The notes below the pieces were generated by a model, which was not told where the DNA came from, did not search any database, and saw nothing but the letters and a program-made list of their open reading frames with translations. 64,000 bases of DNA, from NCBI GenBank assembly GCA_019188255.1, contig JAETXT010000003.1, positions 4,774,001 through 4,838,000 on the forward strand, read 5' to 3'. Of this stretch, positions 23,341 through 33,797 are shown piece after piece (position 1 is the first letter of the stretch; the number at the start of each line of letters is the position of its first letter). This stretch comes from Verticillium longisporum. Lineage: Eukaryota; Ascomycota; Sordariomycetes; Glomerellales; Plectosphaerellaceae. A program made the position numbers and the translations under genes.

Positions 23341-25230
23341 CTAGCAATGAGATATGTTCTTGGTGCGACGCCTGCGGGATGTCCAAAAATACCAGCTTCC
23401 CAGAGTGACGGCAGTAAAGCCAAAGGCCAGTGCGAAATATATCCATATCATGCCCGACACCCTCGCTTTCCCTGTTCCGTCGCCCCAATCAAAGAAAGTC
23501 ATTGAGAAGATGGTCTGGGGCGGTGGTGATTAGTTGTTTGAGGCATCGTGCCACCTGGGCAATCACTTACAGCCAAAAAGGTACCTGGCAGGAAGATCAT
23601 GGTGATGAGCGAAATAGAGCGCATATGCTTCGAGTCGCGGGTCGTTGCAAGAGCAATCTCAACGTTGGTGTCCGAATATGACTGCAAAAGATCTGTCAAC
23701 CAGATGTCATGCATTTAATGGATGACGGCAAGTTGTTGTCTTACCCATTGTGTCGCCATGGCCATACCATCTAACCTCATGGCCGAGTCGCGAATCTTTT
23801 CGTCATACTCCTCTATAATTGCGTCAAGCCGGTCAACTATGCGAGTACTGCCTGCCTCAAAGGCTACTCGACGTTCCAGAGTCCCGTTGTTATGGGGGTC
23901 CTGGAGCCCATGCCCATTTCCTGAAGTGATTCCTGTCTGCAATGTAGCGCTCGTCGCCGCTGATATCAGATCTCTGGCATGTCTTGCCATGTGTTTGAGC
24001 TGGTTCTGCCAGTTGATGAGCCCATTCCTCAGATAGGCGGCGTTCAACCAGGCCTCCGTTCGCTCGTGGCTACGCCTGTCTACCTCTTCTTGGCTTGCCT
24101 CACCGCGGGTTTCGATCCGTTCACTGAGTTGATAGATTTTCGTCTCTAAACCATCAATGGAATCTTCGACAAGCTTTATATGCCTGGAACGCTCAATCTC
24201 AGCCATAATGCCGAAGGGTATTAGTGGATGGGTCGCATCCAACCCGACCAGGCGTAGCCGCCTGAGTACCTTACCTTCAATCGTTTCGTCACACCCAAAG
24301 AGAATTCCAAACGTGAGTCGATGACATGGAAAGTATGTCGCCGTCAGAGCGAGATCCCCTTCCCATTCTTCGGAAGTTCGCGCATTATAGACTATCCAAG
24401 GAGAACCGAAGTCAGTCGTGCTGTCTCAACACGTTGACAACCACCAGGGGATGTACCATATGAACGATAGGAACCGCCTTCAGATGATTGCATGTAAACA
24501 TTACTTGCTGAAAATGCCGGTATATCGGCCCTGCTGATGGTTCTGGCCAAGGTGCCGTGAGTATGGAATCTCCTAATGATGGACTCAAACACTTCGCGTG
24601 AAAAGGGCAAGTCACGAATGCTTCGAGTCCCTCCTGAGCCGGAGTTGCCTTGCGCTTCCTTGTGCTGGAGCACAACCCCAGAGCTCTGCGTATTCGATCG
24701 GCTCGGATTGCACAGAGTTGAGTCGTCTGCAATTGGGTCGTCTGCGATTGAGTCTTTCTCTTTCGTTTCTTTCTCGTTCCAGAGCTCCACGGGCCCAATA
24801 GTAGGTTTCGGACGGTCGCATCGGCTCGTCAAACTTGGGAAATTAAATCGTCAGGGCCAATGAAGTCCAACAAAGAAGGTTCTCAAGATTCACTCACAGA
24901 AGAATCAACCCTCCATCGACATTTTTGTAGTCTAGATTCGGCACCTCCTGCACGTGGTGTTACGATCAATTGCGAGCAATGGTATAACTCAGGAGGAGCA
25001 CTTACATCGTCCAGCCACTTTTGCCAGTCTTTCTCCGAGTTCAACGACCGAGTAAGCAACTAAATGATTAATTGAGAGTCCTCGTATGAGATATTGAAGT
25101 TCACAAGTCTTGTCACACTTACTTTCCCAGTGCTCGAGAGCTTGACAACTGTGCTGCTCCTCCAGTGGTATCTGAAACCCCGCTCCAAGTCGCTGGCGTT
25201 CAAGCCGGAGAAGTCCTGCACCCAGTCCAT
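23341..25230 (-). CDS. CorA-like two-pass membrane protein (fungal accessory family)
   Basis: Seven minus-strand exons chain in frame: 25230-25123, 25059-25006, 24947-24898, 24833-24505, 24391-23745, 23681-23571 and 23514-23341 (490 aa). Six introns of 56-113 nt have GT...AG ends. The middle reads as a soluble region (MDWVQDFSGLNASDLERGF, then LTSRCDRPKPTIGPVELW, YNARTSEEWEGDLALTATYF). A coiled region runs from IERSRHIKLVEDSIDGLE to IIEEYDEKIRDSAMRL. Then TTRDSKHMRSISLITMIFLP leads into the first helix, a short TIFSMTFFDWGDG loop and a second helix before an RRRR tail. This C-terminus is the CorA/ZntB-like pore layout, but the loop GMN is absent, so Mg2+ transport is unproven. The 5' end is uncertain: coding-like sequence continues upstream to about 25470 in other frames, and the true start may lie in an extra exon there. 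Confidence 0.82.
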
Positions 25231-28025
25231 TTGTGCGTGGCCCAGTAAGAAAATGGTGGATACTGTGTAGCTACTGTGACTCACTCAAAGGCCTATACTG
25301 AATGCTGGAATTATCTTTGGGGCATGCGCTGCCGATTTCGTTGATGTTTTGTTGTCCTTCAAAGAGCGCCTTCGGTGTCCAAATTCGTATTCACTCTGGC
25401 AGGAGTGCACATAAACGAGGCTGATCAGCCCACGAGTTCGCCTATCGGCCAGTGAAGGCAAGAAGTGCATTAGTTGATCAGCGCGAGAAGCACTTCATCC
25501 TGCATGCGTAGCGCTACATCATCACACCCTCTTGCTGAAAGGTTGCCTGCATCCCGTGCAGCCTGCCGCCTATGGTTGCGCCACTACGAAGCCTGATCCA
25601 GGCTTCCAGCAAGCTGCGCCCAAATGTGGTAGAGAAATTTTGGTGTAAATACACTTCGCTTGACCTTGTACTCCATTCAATATGGTTAGGAGGAGAACCA
25701 CCATCTTCCACCTTCTGTTCCACTTCCATCCTAAAGACACCTCACCGCGGTGCATGCTTGAGGGTACCAGAGCACATTCCGCAATGGCCGTCGCGTACAT
25801 CAGAGCTACATACGAGGAAAAATCTCACATCGAGAGTTTCTTTTCTCGATTGTTTGGTGTTGGTACTTTCACTGTAAAGGTAGGTCCACACTGGCCCCGG
25901 GAGGTCGCGATGCGCAGCCTGAGCCCCCGCCACTCCCCCAGCCCCGTCCCACCAGTCTTCACCCCTGAAGTCATATTAACGGACGCTTCATGACACAGCG
26001 TAAACGCGGCAGATGGGAGTATCAAATCCCAAGGCCGCTCGAAGCGGTACGCACCACTTTCTAGGTCTCCTGATGCTGGCGTTCTGAGCTGCTCACTTGT
26101 CTGCAGGGAGAACAATCTCAGCTCAAGTCGCTGGCGGCAATCGAACATTATGAGCAGATCTGAAGCGATGTGAGAGGGGAGGACCTATGTACTCTTTGGC
26201 ACTGCTCACGTGTGAGATGTTCTAAATCGACTGTCGGGACACTGCCCAACAATGGATCTATCGTTCATCTGGCTGCTGATGCATCCCCCCCCGTCACACG
26301 CAATCTCTCGTGCCAAAGATCGATCCCTCCCCCCCCACCCCTCCCAAAAGCCGTGGAAAATAAAGGAATACCATAGCAACAGGGACCTGCATCGTTGCCG
26401 ATCAAAATCAAGGAAAGAAAAACAGAGATCTCAAAGCTGGATTCGAGAGTGAATGGGTGTCCACATTGCCGTATTCCGTCCCTTAGCCAATGATAGGGTT
26501 ATGCCCATCGCAACTCTACATGTACGTCAGAATCACAATTTCTGTCTTCATGTGCGGTGACTTCAAGCTTACGATCTCAAGCGGTGATGCGGCTCTGATG
26601 TTATACATGTCGTGGCGGACCTCGACAGCGAATCCCCCAGGCCCAAGCTTGTTCCTGAGTGCTCGCAGCAAGCGATCTGGACTGGTAGCCCGCGTTGGCA
26701 AGGTCCCTTGGACTGGCATCCTGTCATTTCGTTTCCTGTAGCTTTCCTGAGACATGGTCGTTTACGGTGTTTGCTTGGGAGTTTTGTGATGAGGCTGAGG
26801 ACTTTTAGGTGTTGTAAATGGTTGTCTGATCAGGGGCCGTCCTTCTCGTGCGTGAGGACGACAGGGGATTACCAAGATTTAAGTTCTTCTGCCTCTCCAT
26901 TCATGAATGCAACTGAGGCAAGTTTGCCTTCCTAACACAGTGTCATGCTGCCAAACAAAGCTGCAAATGTCGTGGCTTCAGGGATCAGGCTGCAGAGTCC
27001 CGAGGAAGCAAACATGTGGCAAACCGGTTACAACCCCCGAAGGTAAATCTCCTCGGCGTCTAACAGATGCGTCCCGACAGAGACAAGTGGCAATCCTTCA
27101 GCAAAGTGTAAAAAGTCCGTGTCAGGGCTGATTGAGGATTGGTGTGCAGGCAATGAAAGCCAATGAACGTATGAGACAACCCACCAACACCAGTTGTAGC
27201 CTCCAACCAAACGGCCATGAATTTACTACTCCACATCTTGATTCGGTGTTAATGTCTTGCCAGGCTGCTGATGACCTGTCACTCGTGATATGGCCTGCTG
27301 GTTGGAGGCCTGAAGCAGGCGCCAAGGCGGTTCCGTGAGTAAGACACCCCTTCAGTTTCGGTGTCGTCAAGTAGGCTTGGATGCGATTCCCAGGAGTCCT
27401 GCGTGACCTTAGAATTCGAAAAAATGTGAAGCAATCTTCTAGCCCCCATCAGCTGACAGGCCCCCAAAATTGGGTGTGGGGGCCATATGTTGTCGGCGTT
27501 TGCGCTGGCGACAGAGGCGAGTTCGTCCACTTCGGTGACAGCCTGAAATACATCACACCACTTCCCAGCACCCAAGCCATCTGGCCCTCTAAGCCCCACC
27601 GAATGCCATCGAAGGCTGTGTTGATCTCAGCGGACCCTCCCAGCCTGATGCAATTCGCTGTGATGCTGCGCTCCTTCGCCAACTCGGCAATGCCTCTCTT
27701 CAGTGTTGAGCACTGCCCCAGGCGTCTTGATCTCCGAATGGATGCTTGGAAAGCCTATAATGACTGTGATTTTGCAATACTAGGTGGCAGCCTTCCTGCA
27801 ATCATACCAAAACGAAAAACATTGCGGGGGATTATACCCCTACCTACCTGGCCTTCGGTAGGGTAGGGGATGGACCAGTCTTTGCTGCCAAGTAGCAGCC
27901 TCAACTCAATAAAAAGACATCCGTCAGCTCCGCCGCCCATGATGGGTCTAGGTTAGGTGCTGTGCTTCACCAATCCGACGACTCCAACAAACATCACAAA
28001 GACGGGGCGCGTAGACTCCGGTTCA
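25231..28025. other. 2.8 kb without a supported gene
   Basis: A divergent region between the CorA-like gene and the second kinase. 25285-25470 (-) may hold a first exon of the CorA-like gene: one frame ends in IQYRPL just before a GTGAGT donor. Frames near 27279-27866 on both strands are long but antisense to each other and match nothing I recognise; a decayed gene is possible. No LTR, tRNA or tandem repeat seen. Confidence 0.45.
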
Positions 28026-30820
28026 ATGGTAAGTGATCAACCAAGAAGGCTTCAATCCACGTCTCGGCTGTCTGCTGGGAATCTATACCATGCAGGGGCT
28101 AATGGGAATGTTGACTGTAGAGCTCTTCATCCCAGCAACAGAACTTGCCCTCTGTACTTATCTGGAGGGCCGAAAATGTCGTTCTAGAGGACATAGGTCA
28201 TGTTCCAGACACAAAAGAAGGCAGGGTTGCGCGCAGCGATATCACCTCGAACCTGTCGGAGGTCGTCGACAACGGAGAAGAAGCTCAGCTCAAATATTCG
28301 GTCGCGCAAGCTAGTGCGTCCTACAAAGGGGGTCCTCCCACCATCGACCCCCTGAATGGTATTGACCCCAGGATCGACAACGCGCTCGATGGCTGCGGCA
28401 CCCTCAGCTCTCTCGAAATCTCCGACTGTGACTCAGATGGTCGCACTTCCTCTCCAGATGAAACGTGGGATGATCAGGTCCTACGCGCACAGCATTTGGA
28501 AGGTTTTGAGGACTTTTTGCCGTACGATGAGCTGGAGGTATTGATGGTCAAGGATCGGGTGTACAAATACCTAAAAACCTGCAAGATTCTGTCCGGACAC
28601 AGCGACACCAAACTCCGCGCAATTGCAGATGACATGTTGGATAGGCATACGGTACCAGATCCGCGCGACGCTCACGATCAGCCTGCAAACCTGCGGCGGC
28701 CTAAAAGGGAGACGTGTCGACGCAAGATCCTCGCAATCCTGGCATCTGTAGACAACGTGGGCGATATGAACGTCTTTATTGAGCATGAAATATACGACTG
28801 CCACCTTCCTTTCGCCATCGACTTTACAGGAAAGGTCGTCTCCCGGGAGATCGGGGGTGTCTTGGAGCCACTCCCTTTCGAACACTGGAATTGGAGGGTC
28901 ATGGACAAATTCAATCATTACCAGTGGAGGATGACTGCTCCGTTTTTTGACATGGCTGATTACAAATGTCCTCATCTCAAGTTGAAGAGCGACACTATAC
29001 TACCATTTGGTCGTGATCCCGGGACCAAGAAGGCTTGGGGAGGTTCTGGGGAGGTTGAAAAGATTATGGTTCATCCCGCGCATCACAACTATCCTCACGA
29101 GAAGGTAAATTTCTTGAACATTGCCTTTTCCTTTTCTTCGGCTCTCTTTTTTTCTTTGGAATAAGGGTTGACCATTTGACAGGGTGACGACCAACATCTA
29201 TATTTCGCCCGAAAATGTCTTCAAAAAGGAGATCTTTCCCAAGAGGATTACGAAAACCGCTTCTGGAACGAGCGCAACAATCTTCTTAGAGTTCGCAAGA
29301 ATCCGAACGTGATCACGATGCTGGCGAGCTATGAAATAGACGGAGAATACAGCTTCCTATTTCCCTGGGCTCACGGCGGCGACCTCGCAGCTTTCTGGAG
29401 AAGCCACTCCACGCAGTCACGGCTTCAGGACGAGGATGAAACACTCCCATTGTGGCTCATGACACAGTTCCTTGCTATTGCCAGCGGGGTGGATGCCGTT
29501 CATCAACCAACGAGCGATGAGGAGCAGTATCTTCAGTTGCCAGGGAAGGCTAAGGTTCTATATGGTCGTCACGGTGACCTCAAGCCTGGTAACATTCTCT
29601 GCTTCAAGGGAGAAGGAGATTCCTTGGGAAACTTCCAGATCTCTGACTTTGGTCTGGCAGCGTGTCATGGAAGCCGGTCCATACAGGAGATTGTTGGTGG
29701 CAAGACGGGTCTCACATATTGCTACCGCTCCCCCGAGTTTACAGTCAACAGATCGGTCAACCCAAGCTATGATGTATGGCCTCTGGGCTGTGTGTTCCTG
29801 GAATTTGTTGGATGGTATCTCCTCGGTTGGACTCATGTCAACGACTTTGCTGGAGAGAGGAATTTTGACTCCAACGGGAGTCAGATACAAGCCTATCCTT
29901 GGGCTGAAAACTCACCCAATGATCGTTTACTCGATGAAGTGTTTTCGAACGATGCATTCTTTGACGAGGAGATGAAATCAGTCGATGGACAGAATGTCAG
30001 AACTGCGAGAATCAAGCCCTCAGTGGTCGAGGTGCGTTCCCAGCACTCATGATACGAAGCTTGCGGCCGCTGACATGTGATTTACTAGGAGATCCGTCTT
30101 CTTCGTGAAGATGAGAGCTGTAGCGACTTGTTACTCGACGTTTTGGACTTTATCGAAGACAAGATGCTGCGAATGAATTCGAACAAGCGAACGCAGTCAC
30201 ACGAAATTGTCGAGTTCTTTGAGAATCTGGTACAAGTTTGCAAGGACTACCCCTCTTACGGCATTGTTAAAACGAAGCTCCCGAGACGAGCGGATACAAA
30301 CCTTTCTGAAATCGACAATCGATCCATGCTTGATCAACCTGGCGGCCAGTTCTCTCTTGACCAAGGCATCCGTTCAGCCGCGATCGTTGTGGCGGCACAG
30401 ACGATCGAGCAGGATTCTGTGTGTGTTGCAGGCATATCGGCACCAGTCTTGCTACGCAACGGCGCTCGATCTCCAAAGGAAAGTGAGTTCGGCATGACGC
30501 GTAACGATTTCCAACCCCCTGAGTTGCCGGATTCACCAACATTTGATACCACGGACACATCGGTTTGGGATGACCGGCCAATTTCGGTACAAGTCACACG
30601 GCAGACAACCCCGGCACAATCTCAGTCAGACAGCTTTACGTCAGCATACGTAATTAATGATGGTACTGTTCTTTCAGCGCAGCCAAAACCCCTGCAGGCT
30701 ATGAGGTCGACAGGGTATGGGTATGGGACGATGGGACCCATGAAGAGAACTGCATCCGACAACACTTCCACCAACGGGGAAGCCCCACGCTCTCCATGGA
30801 GTGTACTTTTCTGCTGTTGA
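28026..30820 (+). CDS. Divergent protein kinase with HGD catalytic loop
   Basis: Exons 28026-28028, 28121-29104, 29183-30031 and 30089-30820 encode 855 aa. The later introns are clear: 29105-29182 (GTAAAT...GACAG) and 30032-30088 (GTGCGT...CTAG). The first exon would be the ATG alone, spliced over 28029-28120 (GTAAGT...GTAG) to SSSSQQQNLPSV; this start is inference, because the long frame has no ATG before residue 130. An N-terminal 270-residue leader is followed by WGGSGEVEKI, an FARKCL Lys, YGRHGDLKPGNIL (Asp about 461), ISDFGLAA (Asp about 484), YCYRSPE and DVWPLGCVFLEFV. The C-terminal 230 residues are Ser/Thr-rich and ends in FCC. HGD replaces HRD but DFG is normal. It reads away from the CorA-like gene and resembles the other kinase in layout (leader, kinase, low-complexity tail). 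Confidence 0.8.
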
Positions 30821-31657
30821 TTGCATGATCGGACTTTTGACAATACTGGCGATCGGCCTCTGAGAATTTGATCAAGGGCCTTCCTCAGGAGGGCACTCCA
30901 TCTTGTATTATTTAAACTAAGGTAGGTAGTTAAAAGTACGTAAAGTTTGCCTAATTCTCGGCTAATAGGGGCTTCGTATTCGAAACTTTGTCAGAACCAC
31001 CCTACAAAGAGAAGTTACAGGACAACGGCTTACAGGGCGACGTCTTGTTTTCCATCTGTTGAGCAGTGGCACAATTTGTTGATTGAAAGGGGGCCCTGTT
31101 CCGCCGTCCTCAAGCAAAACAAGCCAACATGTGTGTTAGGAGCAAAATAATAACCGAAGCTACTCAAAATTCATTCCGTGCTTAGTTTGTGAGCAATAAA
31201 TCATTCTGGAAGTATATGCAACGTTGCCGAGAGTCCTTCGATCGCTGGTCGTCGATCAGGGGTCGTGCGGACAAAGTAAACTCCGCTCCCAAGATTTGTA
31301 CGCTGTGCATTGAAAGAACCCATCACAGCTGAGAAGTAGTGTTTTCAAGGACTAAATAGGCCCTAAAATGAATCATTAAAGGAGGCTAATGGCGATCAGT
31401 CGCGTGTAGAAAGTTTGCGCCTAAACTTTAATACTGGTTGTCACCTGGAGGCTCTGGCGGACTTGTATTTGTCCGCCAGACTAACCCCTCAGACTACTAA
31501 TCGAGTCACGACGTAAGATCAAATGCTGGGCTCGGACCGCAAGCAAAGTATAAAGATGACTGGAGTACTTGGATGGAATCAACATAACCATCATTCAGAC
31601 GCAGTAGCCAGTTCGTGAATCCTGAATACATCCATTCATATATAATTGTTTAACGCC
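30821..31657. other. Promoter side of D-serine dehydratase
   Basis: About 840 bases between two plus-strand genes. It carries a TAAGGTAGGTAG tract near 30919 and the CGG/CCG palindrome listed separately. No gene seen. Confidence 0.55.
31453..31480. promoter_or_regulatory. Perfect 10-bp inverted repeat with CGG-N12-CCG core
   Basis: TCTGGCGGAC and its exact reverse complement GTCCGCCAGA flank an 8-base spacer (TTGTATTT). The ends sit 178 bases upstream of the D-serine dehydratase ATG. Inverted CGG triplets at fixed spacing are the classic site of Zn2Cys6 factors bound as dimers; here the spacing between CGG and CCG is 12. A regulatory site is inferred. It could also be an RNA hairpin if transcription starts upstream. 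Confidence 0.5.
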
Positions 31658-33093
31658 ATGGCCCACCCTCAAAGACCCACGCCCGACGTCGAAGAACTTC
31701 GCCGGTTCTATGTCGGGAAACTCATCACGGAGCTGCCCATGCCGGCAGCAGTGCTAGACGTCGCTCACCTGAAGCGACACTGCAAGACGATGCTGGATGC
31801 TGTCGACAGCCTGGGCGTCGGCTTCCGTGCGCATGTCAAGACACACAAGGTGAATGGTGCCAGCAATACAATCCCCCTCGTTCGTCCGCTTTCTTCCGCT
31901 GACACTGGTAATAGACAATTGAAGTTGCTCGTCTCCAAATAGGCGAGACGTCCAAAGATGTCAACATCGTCGTCTCGACGCTGCTGGAGTTCGAACACGT
32001 GCTGCCGCTTCTCGGGGAGTGCAGAGTCAAAGGCCGCAACGTCAATGTCCTCTACGGCATCCCGCTCCCACCATCGCGAGCTGCTGCTCTTGCTGCTCTC
32101 GGACAACGCGTCGGCCCCGGCAGCGTCTCTGTCATGATAGACCATGCGTCTCAACTGACCGCGGTGGAGCGTTTTCACGAACTCGCTGGGTTTCCTGCAG
32201 GCATTTACGTCAAGGTCGATACGGGCTACCACCGCGCCGGCCTCCCACCAGCGGGGCTCAACAAGAACAGTCTACTGGAGAGGATCGCTCAGCTGGAGGC
32301 CGAAGGCAAGGCGAACCTCATCGGTCTCTATTCACACAGCAGTTTGAGCTACAACGACTCTACGGCAAAACAAGCGATGGACAACCTGGCAGATGAGATC
32401 AAGGGCTGCGTCGAGGCGCTCCAAAACAACGCGACGCATTTCACCGCGGGCAAGCAGCTGACCATCAGCGTCGGTGCCTCACCCCAAGTCGCATCGATTG
32501 AGAACCTCACGCGACCGGCGGCAGCGGGGTCGCCTGATGGAGACAATCTCCGCCAGACGATACAACAAGTAACGCAGAATACTCCTGCCGGATTCCAAAA
32601 AAAATTGGAATTGCATGCGGGAGTCTACTCGCTTCTCGATATTCAGCAGATGTCGACCCAGGCACGAGGTTTCCTGGGCGCAATCGATGATGAGGTCGCC
32701 ATCTCCGTGGTCGCCGAAGTCGTCAGCGTCTACAACAACGGCGAAAGAGAGACACCCGAAGCGCTCGTTGCCGTTGGAACCCTCGGGCTCGGAAGGGAAC
32801 CTTGCGCTGCATATTCTGGATGGGGCGTGATCGGGCCTAAGTCATACTCTGCTGAAACTGGGAACAAGCCACGGCTGATTGTGAAGAGGATCAGTCAGGA
32901 GCATTCTATTCTTGCCTGGGAGTCGGATTCACAGGATCCGATTCCCCTTGAGGTTGGCCAGAGCATCCGCATATACCCAAACCATGCCTGCGTCACGAGT
33001 GCCATGTACGGTTGGTACCTGGTGGTCGACTCGAGTAAAAAAGAGACCGCCGACCGGATCGTGGACGTCTGGGTCAGAGTATCAGGCTGGTGA
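31658..33093 (+). CDS. DSD1: D-serine dehydratase (DSD1-type, zinc and PLP)
   Basis: Exons 31658-31849 and 31915-33093 encode 456 aa; the intron is 31850-31914 (GTGAAT...AATAG) and the join reads HVKTHK/TIEVARLQ. ATG 31658 is chosen because the frame upstream only offers TTG. The alanine-racemase-like N-terminal barrel carries RAHVKTHK with the PLP Lys (about 61). VKVDTGYHRAGL and LIGLYSHSSLSY follow, and the C-terminal beta domain ends with IYPNHACVTSAMYGWYLVVD, where the His and Cys of HxC are the zinc ligands of eukaryotic D-serine dehydratases. The reaction is D-serine to pyruvate and ammonia. D-threonine aldolase is a related fold but lacks this HxC arrangement. Length and motifs are normal. 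It is probably cytosolic. Confidence 0.93.
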
Positions 33094-33275
33094 TGTACGT
33101 ATCGCCGTCGTTGAGTAAGGGAAGCTAGGGCACCAGTGTCTCGAGTTTCCAGGGACACAACAGATACCCGACACTCCTCGCAATGCTCGTCTTCCCTTGC
33201 GAGAATTTCTGCGCGAATGGAGTTTATCTCGTAAAGTGGGACTACCGAGCAGCAAGGCAAAATGTAAAAGTGAAC

Positions 33276-33368
33276 CTTCCGATCGGGGAATTGAACCCCG
33301 GTCCCCGGCGAATGTTTCTCTTTTGCTAAGATGACAAGCCGATATCCTAACCACTAGACTAATCGGAA
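33276..33368 (-). tRNA. tRNA-Asp (GTC) with a 21-nt intron
   Basis: Read on the minus strand, a 7-bp acceptor stem TTCCGAT/ATCGGAA, a T arm CGGGG-TTCAATT-CCCCG and an anticodon stem TCGGC/GCCGG all pair perfectly. The anticodon loop is TTGTCA + C with GTC at positions 34-36, and the discriminator base is G, as expected for tRNA-Asp. The 21 bases at 33311-33331 interrupt the loop just 3' of position 37, the standard place for a nuclear tRNA intron. The mature length is 72 before CCA. Confidence 0.93.
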
Positions 33369-33797
33369 TGATGGGATTGATGATCCGAGGGAAAAGTAGG
33401 GCAGACTATGTTGGCATCTAGAGCTCAATCATTTTTTTGTGGGCAGATCTGGCTCAGTGCTGGTCGGCTTTGACCAAAGCCCCCACACGAGGCCGCCCCA
33501 ACTTGCTACAGCATGTCTACACGCCCACACCTTTGTACACATGGCATATCCGGCCATTGGAGTAACCGGAACGGCGGAACGGAGGAGTTTGTGCAGTTAG
33601 TCTCAATACGTTGAAAACTGCAGTACTGCCAGACTCTATCTCTCACGTCTCACAAACGAAGAGCAAATTGGTATCATCGCGGGACACATCAAGACATCCC
33701 TACGACCCCAAAGCATGTACAGAAACTCCAGACCCTGCCAACGCAATGCAAAAGTAGACCATATCTCCATGCTCGTAACCCGAAAACAAGAAAGGGG
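33369..33797. other. Intergenic, no gene seen
   Basis: Upstream flank of the tRNA and 3' flank of the DUF1308 gene. No frame of interest. Confidence 0.6.

Noticed and set aside
27279..27866. Long frames on both strands near 27.5 kb
   Set aside because: They are antisense to each other, match nothing I know and cannot be joined to further exons.
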